Below are positions 36,939 to 50,789 of a DNA stretch of 64,000 bases, one piece after another. The stretch spans positions 213,661-277,660 of the forward strand of contig JAWKWT010000007.1 of assembly GCA_041397365.1 (NCBI GenBank). Reading direction: 5' to 3'. This DNA is from P52-10 sp041397365. Its GTDB lineage: Bacteria > Pseudomonadota > Alphaproteobacteria > Rhizobiales > Xanthobacteraceae. The translations under genes were made by a program, and so were the position numbers. The notes below the pieces were generated by a model. The model saw nothing but the letters and a program-made list of their open reading frames with translations. It searched no databases and was not told where the DNA came from. Numbering within the stretch: the first letter of the stretch is position 1; every line of letters begins with the position of its first letter.

Positions 36939-38317
36939 GAGCGTTTGTCCTCGCGCTTGGCGGTGTCCTTGATGAGATAGCCGGTGACCGAGCGGCGTTT
37001 GTCGAGCCACGTCTTTGCGGCGTCGCGCACCTGATCGCTGGTCACGGCGCGCACGCGGTCCGGCCAGTTCACGATCTGGTCGATCGTCAGCCCGACCGTC
37101 AGCGCGCCGCCATACCAGCGCGCCATCGTGCTCTGATTGTCGCGCGCGTAGATCGCCTCGGAAACGATCTGGGTTTTGACCCGTTCGAGATCGTCGGCCT
37201 TGACGCCGTTCTGCGCGACATCGGCGATCACCTTGTCGATACCGTCCTCGATATCGGCGAAGCCGATGCCGGGCTTCGGCACGGCCGACACGGCGAACTG
37301 GGTCGCATCGAGCGCCGAGCCCATATACCAGGCGCTGGTGCTGATCGCGATCTGACGGTCCACCACCAGCGCGCGGTAGAGATAGGAATTGCTGCCGTGC
37401 CCGAGAACGTTCGCGAGCACTTCGAGCGCCGCGCTTTCCTCCGCGGGAGCCGTCACCGCCGACGGCACGAGATAATAGCGGCGAAGGCTCGGCTGCTCGA
37501 CGCGCGCATCCGCCAGCGTCACCGTGCGCGGGCTGACCGGCGTCGGCTCCTGCGGCCGCTTACGCTCGGCCGGGATCGCGGGCTGGCGCGCCTGCAATCC
37601 GTAGGTCTTTTCCGCCAGCGCGCGGACCTCGTCCGGTTGCACGTCGCCGGCGACGACGAGGATCGCGTTGTTCGGCGCGTAGAAGCGTTTGTAGAAGGCG
37701 AGCGCATCCTCGCGGTTTAGTTGCTCGATCTCATGCTTCCAGCCGATCACGGGGCGGCCGTAGGGATGGTTGAGATAGAGCGCGGCCATGATCTGCTCGG
37801 TCAGCTGGGCGTCCGGGCTGTTGGCCACGCGCATATTGTATTCTTCCAGCACGACGTTGCGCTCGGGCAGGACCTCCTCGTCCTTCAGCGTAAGGCCGGT
37901 CATGCGATCGGCCTCGAACTCCATCAGCGTCGCGAGCTTGTCGCGCGGCACGCGCTGGTAGTAGCCGGTGTAGTCGTAATAGGTGAAGGCGTTCTCCTGG
38001 CCGCCGATCCGGATGACGGTTTTGGAGAACTGGCCGGCCGGAAATTTTTCCGTGCCCTTGAACATCAGATGTTCGAGAAAATGGGCGAGGCCGGATTTGC
38101 CCGGCGTTTCGTCGGCGGAGCCCACCTTGTACCAGATCATGTGCGTCACGACCGGCGTGCGGTGATCCGGAATGACGACGATCTGAAGTCCGTTGGCGAG
38201 GGTGAAACTGGCGGGTCGCTGGACCACCTGCGCCTGCGCCGCGGATGATGTCGCTGATCCGGGCAAGAGCGCGGCGGCGAGTAGGAGAAGCAGGGCCGGT
38301 CGAAAGAAAAAGGTCAT
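36935..38317 (-). CDS. M16 family zinc peptidase, catalytic subunit
   Basis: 460-residue exported metallopeptidase. Signal peptide residues 1-28. The zinc motif HFLEH falls at residues 79-83 within GKSGLAHFLEHLMFKGTEK, with the downstream acidic ligand in ERNVVLEEYNM. ATG at 38317 is the natural start before the signal peptide. It is co-translated with the inactive partner downstream, as in pitrilysin-like heterodimers. Substrate unknown. Confidence 0.92.
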   Translation of the reverse strand: MTFFFRPALLLLLAAALLPGSATSSAAQAQVVQRPASFTLANGLQIVVIPDHRTPVVTHMIWYKVGSADETPGKSGLAHFLEHLMFKGTEKFPAGQFSKTVIRIGGQENAFTYYDYTGYYQRVPRDKLATLMEFEADRMTGLTLKDEEVLPERNVVLEEYNMRVANSPDAQLTEQIMAALYLNHPYGRPVIGWKHEIEQLNREDALAFYKRFYAPNNAILVVAGDVQPDEVRALAEKTYGLQARQPAIPAERKRPQEPTPVSPRTVTLADARVEQPSLRRYYLVPSAVTAPAEESAALEVLANVLGHGSNSYLYRALVVDRQIAISTSAWYMGSALDATQFAVSAVPKPGIGFADIEDGIDKVIADVAQNGVKADDLERVKTQIVSEAIYARDNQSTMARWYGGALTVGLTIDQIVNWPDRVRAVTSDQVRDAAKTWLDKRRSVTGYLIKDTAKREDKRS

Positions 38318-38415
38318 GCGTGATGTGTTCCTGCCCCCACGGGGCAACTAACGATCGCCCGCGACGCGCGGCAAGTCACGTATTCGCGACAGCATTCGGA
38401 TGGAGCTTTGCAGAG

Positions 38416-39135
38416 CTAGAACCGGCCCGGCGGAAGGATCTGCGGCTGCTGGTCCACGTTACCGGCGGCATATGCCGGTTCCTGCTTGCCGCCATTGTAG
38501 CCATAGGCCGAGGAGGGCGTCTGATAGCCGGGAGGCGGCTGCGTCAGGCTATCGCGCGACGGCTCGGCGGTGAACGGGACCTCTTTGTCCTTCTTGCTGC
38601 CGAACAGGCCGAGGAAACTGCTGGTGAATCCGAGCTGCGACGGGTTGAGGATGCCGCTGCCTTCATTGATGATCCGGCGTTCTTCGTCGCGGCCGGGCTG
38701 GGGCGAGGCGGTCGCGGTGCGGGCGCGCGCCTGACCGCTGGGGCCGAGCTCGTTCGGCAGCAGTGGATAGGGATTGTTTTCCTTGAGGCGGTCGCGCTTG
38801 GCCAGCGCCTCGCGCGCGGCGCGGCGTTCTTGCACGTCCGGATCCTTCGGCCAGTTCGCCGTCTGCGGCAGGCGTTCGGCGGGCGGCGGCAGGCTCAATT
38901 GCCGCGGCACGACCAGCGGCGAGCGCTCGCGATATTGAATGTCGTTGGAGCCGTTGGTGGCCCCCATGCCCCGCATCAGCGAGCCCATCAGGCCATCATC
39001 CTTCACCGGCTCGTCCTCGTCCTGGGCGAGGGCCGCCGTCACCGACAGCAGGCTGGCCGCCGTGACCAGCGCGGCGACGGTCCGTGCGGTCTTGCGTGCC
39101 GAGCGGGCCGGTTTGCGGATGAGCGAGATGAGCAT
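38416..39135 (-). CDS. conserved exported protein of unknown function
   Basis: 239-residue protein with a twin-arginine-free signal peptide (residues 1-37, MLISLIRKPARSARKTARTV..., ending ALAQ). A short acidic start (DEDEPVKDD) leads to YRERSPLVVPRQLSLPPPAERLPQ, a proline-rich segment often kept in Rhizobiales homologues, then a Gly/Pro/Gln-rich tail. No known domain. It lies between lspA and the M16 pair on the same strand, probably in one transcript with lspA. Confidence 0.7.
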   Translation of the reverse strand: MLISLIRKPARSARKTARTVAALVTAASLLSVTAALAQDEDEPVKDDGLMGSLMRGMGATNGSNDIQYRERSPLVVPRQLSLPPPAERLPQTANWPKDPDVQERRAAREALAKRDRLKENNPYPLLPNELGPSGQARARTATASPQPGRDEERRIINEGSGILNPSQLGFTSSFLGLFGSKKDKEVPFTAEPSRDSLTQPPPGYQTPSSAYGYNGGKQEPAYAAGNVDQQPQILPPGRF

Positions 39136-39229
39136 CGTCGTCCCTCGTATCTGAGCGCCGGGCGGCGCTTCGGAACCGATTGCGAAAAAGCACCGGCCAA
39201 CCGGCCGGCCCACCGCTTATTCGTTGGGA

Positions 39230-39727
39230 TCACGGCGCTTTTGCGGCTGGCGATGGACGAAGGCTGTCATACAGCAGACCGATGACGCCCGCAACAATGG
39301 CCACGTCGGCGATGTTGAAGACGTACCAGTCGAATCGCCGGCCGCCCCATTGCAGGTGGAAATAGGCGAAATCCACCACCGCGCCGTACAAGAGATTGTC
39401 GATGCCGTTGCCGATCGCCCCGCCGATGATGAGGCCCAGCCCGAGCGCCACGAGGCGGCTGGTCGTGGACCAGAGCCAGACTCCGAGCGCGATCACGGCC
39501 ACCAGCTTGACTGTCAGCAGAAGCGCCTGCGCGAGGCCGGTTTCAGCCTGGAACCAGCCATAGCTGATGCCCCGGTTCCAGACCAGCACGATGTCGAAAA
39601 ACGGCGCGATGCGGACCGCGCCGTGCGTCACGATGTCGTAGACATGAAGGAGATAGGATTTCGACGCCTGATCCGCGATCAGCGCGATCGCAGCGGTGAT
39701 TAACCCTGTCCGAAACTGATTGGTCAT
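39230..39727 (-). CDS. lspA: lipoprotein signal peptidase
   Basis: 165-residue inner membrane aspartyl peptidase II that cleaves diacylated prolipoproteins. Four hydrophobic spans are visible. Catalytic aspartates fall in NLLYGAVVDFAYF and FNIADVAIVAG, with the motif GAIGNGIDN between spans three and four. ATG at 39727 (MTNQFRTG) is chosen; an in-frame ATG at 39736 adds three residues. Confidence 0.93.
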   Translation of the reverse strand: MTNQFRTGLITAAIALIADQASKSYLLHVYDIVTHGAVRIAPFFDIVLVWNRGISYGWFQAETGLAQALLLTVKLVAVIALGVWLWSTTSRLVALGLGLIIGGAIGNGIDNLLYGAVVDFAYFHLQWGGRRFDWYVFNIADVAIVAGVIGLLYDSLRPSPAAKAP

Positions 39728-39840
39728 GCGCGCCATTGCCCCCGCGAGGCTTGTACAGCAGTCGCGGGCGCGAAAACCAGAGCCGTCGTAGGCCCGGCCG
39801 CGACCGATGTTCGCGGCTGGTTGCTGAGAGGGGAGGGCGG

Positions 39841-41286
39841 TTAACGCGGCAGCGTCGAGGCGCCCATCAGGAAGCTGTCGACGGACTGCGCGCATTGCCG
39901 GCCTTCGCGGATTGCCCAGACCACCAGCGACTGGCCGCGGCGCATGTCGCCGGCCGAAAACACCTTCGGCAGCGAGGTCCGGTAGTCGGTGGTCGCGGCA
40001 CGGACATTGCCGCGCGGATCGATCTCGACGCCCAGCGTCTTCAGAAGGCCCTCATGCACCGGATGCACGAAACCCATCGCCAGCAGGACCAGATCGGCCT
40101 TGAGCTTGAATTCGCTGCCGGCGATCGGCTGCATCTTGTCGTCGACATGCACGCCATGCAGCGCCTTCACCTTGCCGTTCTCGCCTTCGAAGCGCTGCGT
40201 CAGCACCGCGAATTCACGCTGCGCGCCCTCCTGATGGCTCGATGAGGTGCGCATCTTCAGCGGCCAGTTCGGCCAGGTGAGGAGCTTGTTTTCCTTCTCC
40301 GGCGGCTCCGGCATGATTTCGAGCTGGATGACTTCCTTCGCGCCGTGGCGGACGGAGGTGCCGATGCAGTCCGAGCCGGTGTCGCCGCCGCCGATCACCA
40401 CCACATGCTTGCCGGTGGCGAAAATCTCCCTCACGCCGTTCAGATCCTCGCTGCTGACGCGCCGGTTCTGCTGCGGCAGGAAATCCATGGCGAAGTGGAT
40501 GCCGTCGAGGTCGCGGCCCGGCACCGGCAGGTCGCGTGGCGCTTCCGCGCCGCCCGTCAGCGCGATCGCGTCATAGTCTTTCAGAAGCTGCTGCGCGTCG
40601 ATATCCTTGCCGACATTCACGCCGTAATGGAACGTCACGCCCTCGGCTTCCATCTGCTGGACGCGGACATCGATGACGCCCTTTTCCATCTTGAAGTCGG
40701 GAATGCCGTAGCGGAGCAGGCCGCCGGCCTTGGCGTTCTTCTCATAGACATGCACCTCGTGGCCCGCGCGCGCGAGCTGCTGCGCGCAGGCAAGGCCCGC
40801 CGGCCCCGAGCCGATCACGGCGACTTTCTTGCCGGTCTTGTGCGAAGCGGGCTCCGGCCTGGTCCAGCCGTTCTTCAGCGCGCGGTCGGCGATCGCGCAT
40901 TCGATGCTCTTGATCGTCACCGGATGGTCGTCGAGGTTCAGCGTGCAAGACGCCTCGCACGGAGCCGGGCAGATGCGGCCGGTGATCTCCGGAAAATTGT
41001 TGGTCGAGTGCAGGTTGCGCGCGGCCTCTTCCCAATTGCCGTTGTAGACGAGGTCGTTCCAGTCCGGGATCTGGTTGTTGACCGGACAGCCAGGCGTGCC
41101 GGGCTGAACCGAGCCGGTGCCGTGGCAATAGGGGACGCCGCAATTCATGCAGCGCGCGGCCTGATTGCGCAGGTCCTGCTCGCTCAGCGGAACGACGAAC
41201 TCCTTGTAGTTCTTGATGCGGTCGGCGACCGGCTCATAGACGCGATCATGACGTTCGAATTCAAGAAAACCTGTCGGCTTGCCCAT
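39841..41286 (-). CDS. gltD: glutamate synthase small subunit
   Basis: 481-residue NADPH-dependent reductase subunit that feeds electrons to GltB. The N-terminus has Cys clusters for iron-sulfur centres (CMNCGVPYCHGTG, CPAPCEASC). FAD and NADPH folds follow at KVAVIGSGPAGLACAQQLA and HVVVIGGGDTGSDCIG. It lies downstream of gltB on the same strand with a repeat element between them. Confidence 0.96.
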   Translation of the reverse strand: MGKPTGFLEFERHDRVYEPVADRIKNYKEFVVPLSEQDLRNQAARCMNCGVPYCHGTGSVQPGTPGCPVNNQIPDWNDLVYNGNWEEAARNLHSTNNFPEITGRICPAPCEASCTLNLDDHPVTIKSIECAIADRALKNGWTRPEPASHKTGKKVAVIGSGPAGLACAQQLARAGHEVHVYEKNAKAGGLLRYGIPDFKMEKGVIDVRVQQMEAEGVTFHYGVNVGKDIDAQQLLKDYDAIALTGGAEAPRDLPVPGRDLDGIHFAMDFLPQQNRRVSSEDLNGVREIFATGKHVVVIGGGDTGSDCIGTSVRHGAKEVIQLEIMPEPPEKENKLLTWPNWPLKMRTSSSHQEGAQREFAVLTQRFEGENGKVKALHGVHVDDKMQPIAGSEFKLKADLVLLAMGFVHPVHEGLLKTLGVEIDPRGNVRAATTDYRTSLPKVFSAGDMRRGQSLVVWAIREGRQCAQSVDSFLMGASTLPR

Positions 41287-41318
41287 GGTGACGTGATGCC
41301 CTTGCAACCTGTTTCGTT

Positions 41319-41411
41319 GTCATCCTGAGGTGCGAGCCGCGAAGGGCGAGCCTCGAAGGATGAGTGGTCCTGCGCCGTCATCCTGATTGCGCTGGCGCAT
41401 CTCAGGATGAC
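41319..41411. repeat. palindromic intergenic repeat, family C
   Basis: Arms GTCATCCTGAG (41319-41329) and CTCAGGATGAC (41401-41411) enclose GTGCGAGCCGCGAAGGGCGAG and a second GTCATCCTGA copy at 41378. This GTCATCCTGAGG-type element is common in Rhizobiales. It sits inside the gltB-gltD operon and could affect relative expression. Confidence 0.8.
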
Positions 41412-41423
41412 GGGACGTGCCGC

Positions 41424-46159
<4,736 letters not shown>

Positions 46160-46566
46160 GTCGCCTCGCACTCCGATTGAAGTTTGCCACACACCCAAGC
46201 GCTGTTGCGGCGTCTTAAGGACCGCCGCTCGCGCCTGAGCGGGCCGAATTTAGAAGATGCGGGGTCTCGACGAGCACTGTGCCCGGCAAACCGACCCGCT
46301 TGCAGTCAAACCAGCAGATTGCTTCTGCAAAACGCTGCTGGAATCTTGGCAAAATAGGACAGCTATGCTGTCCTAACATCCACACTGCCAAATTTTTATC
46401 TAACACACAAGGGGCTGGAAGTCCTCTAAGGAGAGTCTGCACAGGTCCGGCCAATTGCACGAAATTGCGGCGCATGTCGTCCCGACCTGGTCCCGACTTG
46501 GCCCCAGCTTGGCCGAATTTGTCGGAGAATTTGCCCCGAGATAAAGACGAGTGACGGAGGCGTTGG
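46160..46566. other. gltB upstream region
   Basis: 407 bases between the divergent gltB and Pro-rich protein genes. It contains the operator-like palindrome at 46355-46375. I see no gene in it; the remainder is unremarkable, with a short AT-rich stretch at 46380-46410 that could hold a promoter. Confidence 0.5.
46355..46375. promoter_or_regulatory. perfect palindrome, candidate gltB operator
   Basis: TAGGACAGC-TAT-GCTGTCCTA, a perfect 9-base inverted repeat with a three-base spacer about 200 bases upstream of the gltB ATG. The dyad size fits a dimeric helix-turn-helix regulator, for example of the Lrp/AsnC or LysR kind that often controls gltBD. The cognate protein is not in this window. Confidence 0.55.
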
Positions 46567-47303
46567 ATGAAGCAGGGGTTCGGTCTTGCGATCGCGGTGG
46601 CGGTCCTTGGAAGTTTTGCGGCCGGTGCGCAGGCGCAGCCGCTGCCCCGCGCTTATGAATCGCGCGCCTATTACTATGGCGGCCCTCCGCCGCCGGCCTA
46701 TTACGAGCCCGGCATTCCGTCCTATGAGGTCACGGGCATCCTGCGTGCGACCGGTTTTCTGCCGCTCGGCGCGCCAGTGCGGCGCGGCGGCGTCTACACC
46801 GTCTCGGCCATTCACCCGAACGGGGAGGACGGCCGCGTCGTGATCGACGCCTATAGCGGACGCTTCATCCGCTTCGTGCCCGCGTGGCAGACGGTCCGGC
46901 CCGCGCGCAACGACGAAATGGTGCTGGTCTATCAGGGGCCGAATTTTCCGCCGCCGGATATCGTGCGGCCGCGCGTGCTGAACGCACCGCCGCCGCTGCC
47001 GCCGTCGGCCAGAACCGCGCCGCGACCGCCGGCGCAGGTGCCGCGTCTGGCGAGCCGGACCCCGGCAGCGGCTCCGGCCGTGACGCCCAAACCACGTCCG
47101 GCGGAGGCCCTGGCCGTGACGCCGAAGCCGCGCCCGGCCGCGGCGCCGCCGAAGCCGCAAACCGCGCAGGCCCCGCCGACGCCGGCGCCGGTCGAGACCA
47201 AGCCTGCTGCGGCGTCGCCGCCGCTGGCTGCCAAGCCGGTGGAAAAATCCCGCCGGCGATCCAGCCGACCCAGCCGCTGCCGCCGGTGCAGACGATGGAA
47301 TAA
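46567..47303 (+). CDS. exported Pro/Ala-rich protein (one frameshift)
   Basis: 245 residues when corrected. Signal peptide residues 1-23 (ending AQA) precede a small folded region (about residues 45-120: SYEVTGILRATGFLPLGAPVRRG, VVIDAYSGRFIRFVPAW) that resembles a beta-rich envelope domain, and a Pro/Ala/Lys tail with TPKPRPA repeats. Near 47247 a base is missing in TCCC; with it restored the end reads EKSPPAIQPTQPLPPVQTME and stops at TAA 47301-47303. Without it the frame runs far past the terminator to 47868. No function known. Confidence 0.75.
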
Positions 47304-47310
47304 TTCTTCC

Positions 47311-47345
47311 CGCAAAAAAGAAAGCCCCGGCATGCCGGGGCTTTC
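47311..47345. terminator. bidirectional terminator
   Basis: Perfect 26-base palindrome GAAAGCCCCGGCA/TGCCGGGGCTTTC (47320-47345). On the minus strand it is followed by TTTTTTGCG (47311-47319), a good U-tract for hsp20. It also closes the convergent Pro-rich protein gene. Confidence 0.88.
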
Positions 47346-47370
47346 TCGTCTGGTGCCGATCGGGAAACGA

Positions 47371-47841
47371 TCAGGCGGCGACTTGCGCGGGCTGCTCCTC
47401 GATCACCGCCGCTTTCGCATTCACATTGATCGGAATGCTGCGGGGCTTCTTCGCTTCCAGGATCTCGCGGACGAGGTCCACATGCAGCAGGCCGTCCTCG
47501 AGCGAGGCGTTCTTAACCTGCACATGGTCGGCGAGCTGGAATACGCGCTCGAACGCACGCGAGGCGATGCCGCGGTAGAGTACCTCGGGCTGCTCCTTGG
47601 CGTTTTCGTTGGCGACTTTCTCGCCCTTGATCGTCAGCGCGTTTTCCTTCGCGACGATCGACAGTTCGGATTCGGAAAAACCGGAGACCGCGACGCTGAT
47701 ACGGTAGGTGTTCTCGCCGGTACGCTCGATATTATAAGGCGGATAGCCGGGCGAGGAATCGGAGACCTGGTCGAGCATCGAGAAAAGCCGATCGAAGCCG
47801 ACGGTCGAACGATAAAACGGGGTGAGGTCGAATGTACGCAT
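47371..47841 (-). CDS. hspA: small heat shock protein, Hsp20/IbpA family
   Basis: 156-residue alpha-crystallin-type chaperone that holds unfolding proteins. The start MRTFDLTPFYRSTVGFDRLFSML is of the bacterial class A type; the crystallin domain (about residues 38-135) includes ALTIKGEKV, YRGIASRAFERVFQLADHV and the A-x-x-x-x-G-L-like ASLEDGLLHV. Expression should rise with heat through the ROSE leader and not through a repressor. Confidence 0.93.
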   Translation of the reverse strand: MRTFDLTPFYRSTVGFDRLFSMLDQVSDSSPGYPPYNIERTGENTYRISVAVSGFSESELSIVAKENALTIKGEKVANENAKEQPEVLYRGIASRAFERVFQLADHVQVKNASLEDGLLHVDLVREILEAKKPRSIPINVNAKAAVIEEQPAQVAA

Positions 47842-47930
47842 GGTAGTCCTCCAATGAGCGACTGTTGATGGCGGCCCGCCGGTCTGGCCGGGCCCTGGTT
47901 TCGCGTGCAGCCTTCAGTGGCCTGCACGAG
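47842..47930 (-). promoter_or_regulatory. ROSE RNA thermometer
   Basis: The hsp20 leader folds into three hairpins on the minus strand. The last (47845-47863) is AGTCGCTC-ATTG-GAGGACT: the anti-ribosome-site UCGCU pairs with the AGGA of the ribosome site leaving the characteristic bulged G, exactly the ROSE design. Upstream stems are GGGCCCGGCC/GGCGGGCC (about 47871-47895) and GTGCAGGCC/GGCTGCAC (about 47904-47926). Melting at high temperature would free the GGAGGA and allow translation. Confidence 0.88.
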
Positions 47931-48001
47931 GGTGATATGGGAGGCACTCTTTCCCTTTCAAGAGGCGCGCAATGTGCGCCGTTGCAGGTTTTCGGAACGC
48001 C

Positions 48002-48946
48002 ATGACGCTGGTTTCAATTCCCGCCAATCCCGTTCCCGATGACGTCGTCAGCGGAACGATCCGCACGCCGGACGGCGTCGATCTGCGCTTTGCGCGATGG
48101 GCGCCGCCGAACAACCGCAAGGGGACGGTCTGCGTCTTTCAGGGGCGCGGCGAATACATCGAAAAGTATTTCGAGACGGTGCGAGACCTGCGTCAGCGCG
48201 GCTTCGCGGTGGCGACGCTCGACTGGCGCGGGCAGGGGGGCTCGGCCCGGCTGCTGCGCGACCCGCGCAAGGGATATGTCCGCGACTTCGCTGATTACGA
48301 AACCGATGTGGAGACCTTCGTCCGCGAGGTTGTGATGCCGGATTGCCCGCCGCCATTCTATGCGCTGGCGCATTCGATGGGCGGCGCGGTCTTGATGCGG
48401 GTGGCGCATGCGCAGGCGCGATGGTTCGACCGGATCGTGCTGTCCGCGCCGATGATCGATCTGCCGGGCCGGACCACCGCGCTGCCGTCGCGGCTGCTGC
48501 TGCGGGCGATGCGGTGGATCGGCCGCGGCGGCCAGTACGTGCCGACCGGCACCGACGAACTGGTCGGAACCGGCCCGTTCGAAACCAATCCGGTGACCAG
48601 CGATCCGGTGCGCTATGCCCGCAATGCGGCCGTGCTCGCCGAGGATCCGTCGCTCGGGCTCGCCTGGCCGTCGATCGCCTGGGCGGATTCGGCGTTTCGC
48701 GCCATGCATCAATTCAAGCGGGAGCGGTATCCCTCCGAAATTCGTCTGCCGGTGCTGATGGTAGCGGCCGGGATGGACAGCATCGTCTCGACGGCGGCGA
48801 TCGAGGAGTTCGCCTACCACATGCGCGCCGGCTCGCATCTGGTGGTCGCCGGCGCCAAGCACGAACTGCTTCAGGAGCAGGATCGCTACCGCGAACAGTT
48901 CTGGGCTGCCTTCGATGCCTTCGTGCCGGGAACGCCGCTGTTCTAG
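48002..48946 (+). CDS. alpha/beta hydrolase, lysophospholipase L2-like
   Basis: 314-residue serine hydrolase. The nucleophile elbow AHSMGGA follows FYALA near residue 123; an oxyanion stretch VCVFQGRGEYIEKYFETVRDL lies near residue 42 and the catalytic His is probably in GAKHELL near residue 290. The fold and ATLDWRGQGGS match PldB-type lysophospholipases. ATG at 48002. Its TAG shares four bases with the stop of the convergent TauE gene. Confidence 0.85.
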   Translation: MTLVSIPANPVPDDVVSGTIRTPDGVDLRFARWAPPNNRKGTVCVFQGRGEYIEKYFETVRDLRQRGFAVATLDWRGQGGSARLLRDPRKGYVRDFADYETDVETFVREVVMPDCPPPFYALAHSMGGAVLMRVAHAQARWFDRIVLSAPMIDLPGRTTALPSRLLLRAMRWIGRGGQYVPTGTDELVGTGPFETNPVTSDPVRYARNAAVLAEDPSLGLAWPSIAWADSAFRAMHQFKRERYPSEIRLPVLMVAAGMDSIVSTAAIEEFAYHMRAGSHLVVAGAKHELLQEQDRYREQFWAAFDAFVPGTPLF

Positions 48947-49698
48947 CTGAAGATTTTCAGGATCGGTGCGCCGCTGAGATAGAGGCCGAGCAGCAGCAGG
49001 CCGATGAAGAACCAGCGCCGGAAGGTTGCCTGATCGAGCCGCAAGCGGATGATCTGACCGAGCCACATGCCCGCCAGCGCGGCGATCATGGCGATCGCCA
49101 CCGGGCCCGCAAGCGAGGCGGTGAGGACGCCGGCCGCCGCAAGATTGACCGACAGCGCGAGCGTGGAAACGGTGAAGGACAGGCCGAGCGCCTGAACCAG
49201 TTCCTCCTTCTCCAGCCCGATGCCTTGCAGATAGACGATCGCCGGGATGACGAAGACGCCGGTCGCGGCCGTAATCAGGCCGGTGACGAGGCCGACCAGC
49301 GGGCCGAGCCAGATTTCGCGGTGAGGGGCGACGCGAAAGCGGACGGCAGCCAGGCCGAGCGCCGCGTAGACGATGAGCGAGAGGCCGAGCGCGATCGCGC
49401 CGTAGCGGGCCGCGGGACCGGTCAGCCATCCCGCGCCGAGCCATGTGCCGGCGCAGACGCCGATCATCATGCCGGAAAGCCGTCTTGCCAATGTCAGGAA
49501 ATACGGCCCGCTCAGCATCTGCCAAACATTGGTGACGAGCGAGGGAATCGCGAGAATGGCCGCCGCTTGTCCGGGCGGCATCACTGTGGCCAGCAATCCC
49601 ATCGAAACGGTCGGCAGGCCGAGGCCCAGCACGCCCTTGACGAAGCCTGCGAGCACGAAAACGGCGATGATGATGAGGAAATAGGCTGCGTCGGGCAC
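48943..49698 (-). CDS. TauE/SafE family sulfite exporter-like permease
   Basis: 251-residue membrane protein with about seven to eight spans. It shows the two-fold family repeat: FVKGVLGLGLPTVSMGLLA near the start and LVTGLITAATGVFVIPAIVYL in the second half. Members move sulfite, sulfonates or other small anions. Starts with GTG at 49698. Substrate not assignable. Confidence 0.87.
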   Translation of the reverse strand: MPDAAYFLIIIAVFVLAGFVKGVLGLGLPTVSMGLLATVMPPGQAAAILAIPSLVTNVWQMLSGPYFLTLARRLSGMMIGVCAGTWLGAGWLTGPAARYGAIALGLSLIVYAALGLAAVRFRVAPHREIWLGPLVGLVTGLITAATGVFVIPAIVYLQGIGLEKEELVQALGLSFTVSTLALSVNLAAAGVLTASLAGPVAIAMIAALAGMWLGQIIRLRLDQATFRRWFFIGLLLLGLYLSGAPILKIFS

Positions 49699-49796
49699 GG
49701 CCGATCATGTGCCGGATCGGCCATGCGGTGCAATCGCCGTGACCGAGAAATACACGGATTGATTGAGACCGGCCTCTGGCTTGTGCCTCGCCGTGC

Positions 49797-50579
49797 TCAG
49801 GCGTTCAGCAGCTTCATCGCCGCCTCATGCACGCGCGGGTCGCCGGCGGCGATGATATTGCCGCCATTGTGCGCAGGTTTGCCGTCCCAGGTGGTGACGA
49901 TGCCGCCGGCGCCGGTGATGATCGGGACCAGCGCCGCGATGTCGTAGGATTTCAGGCCGGATTCGATGACGAGATCGACATGGCCAGCGGCCAGCATGCA
50001 ATAGGCGTAGCAATCGCCGCCATAGCGCGACAGGCGCACTTGCCGTTCGACACGTCCGAACAATTCGCGCTGGGCCTCGTTCATCAGTAGGGGGGTCGTG
50101 GTGTAAAGCGTCGCTTCGCTGAGCGACGGACAGCGGCGCACCGCCAACTGCCGCTCGCCATTCGGCCCGCGATAGCGCGCCGCGCCATTGTCGCCGCTGA
50201 ATCGCTCGCGAATATAAGGCTGATGCATCATGCCGAAGGCGGGAACGCCGTTGTGCAGCAGCGCGATCAGCGTGCCCCACACTGGAAATCCGCCGATGAA
50301 GGATTTGGTGCCGTCGATCGGGTCGAGCACCCAGACATATTCGGCGTCGGCGCGCTCATTGCCGAACTCCTCGCCGACAATGCCGTGCTGGGGGAAATGG
50401 GTGGAAATCAGCTTGCGCATCGCCGCTTCCGCCGCCCGGTCCGCCTCCGTCACGGGATCGAAGCCCGATCCGGCCAGCTTGTTGTCGATGCCGAGCGAGG
50501 TGCGAAAAAACGGAAGGATGGTTTCGCCCGAACTGGTGGCCAGCCTTTCGATAAAGGCGACAAAATCGATGACCGTCAC
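49797..50579 (-). CDS. hisN: histidinol-phosphatase, inositol monophosphatase type
   Basis: 260-residue Mg-dependent phosphatase of the HisN kind, performing the histidinol phosphate step in histidine synthesis. Metal ligands are in GIVGEEFG, VWVLDPIDGTKSFIGGFPVWG and GLKSYDIAALVPIITGAGG. The start is GTG at 50579 with AGGAG seven bases upstream. It is far from hisGZ. The neighbourhood (hisN, mmgR-like RNA, N-formylglutamate amidohydrolase) is conserved in rhizobia. Confidence 0.88.
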   Translation of the reverse strand: MTVIDFVAFIERLATSSGETILPFFRTSLGIDNKLAGSGFDPVTEADRAAEAAMRKLISTHFPQHGIVGEEFGNERADAEYVWVLDPIDGTKSFIGGFPVWGTLIALLHNGVPAFGMMHQPYIRERFSGDNGAARYRGPNGERQLAVRRCPSLSEATLYTTTPLLMNEAQRELFGRVERQVRLSRYGGDCYAYCMLAAGHVDLVIESGLKSYDIAALVPIITGAGGIVTTWDGKPAHNGGNIIAAGDPRVHEAAMKLLNA

Positions 50580-50789
50580 ATGAGGCTCCTGGTTGCCGCG
50601 CGGCTGGGTTCCGGAAGAAAGCGGCGTGTCGCGTCCGCGTAAGCTGGCTCAAGGCTGTGCGAGAAGGCGGTATAAGAAAGCGGCATACGCGGCAACTCGC
50701 GCGTGAGTTCCGTCCGACAGCGGACTAAGTCCGCCCTTTGCGAGGGTCGGATATGCGATTTTTGCATGTGTAATCAGTTATTAGGACTT
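50580..50789. other. intergenic region before the sRNA
   Basis: About 210 bases holding the hisN ribosome site and, near 50764-50788, an AT-rich stretch (TTGCAT...TTATTA) that may be the promoter of the sRNA. Nothing else recognised. Confidence 0.45.

Noticed and set aside
47304..47868. C-terminal extension of the Pro-rich exported protein
   Set aside because: It reads through a strong terminator and antisense to hsp20; a one-base correction gives a natural stop at 47303.
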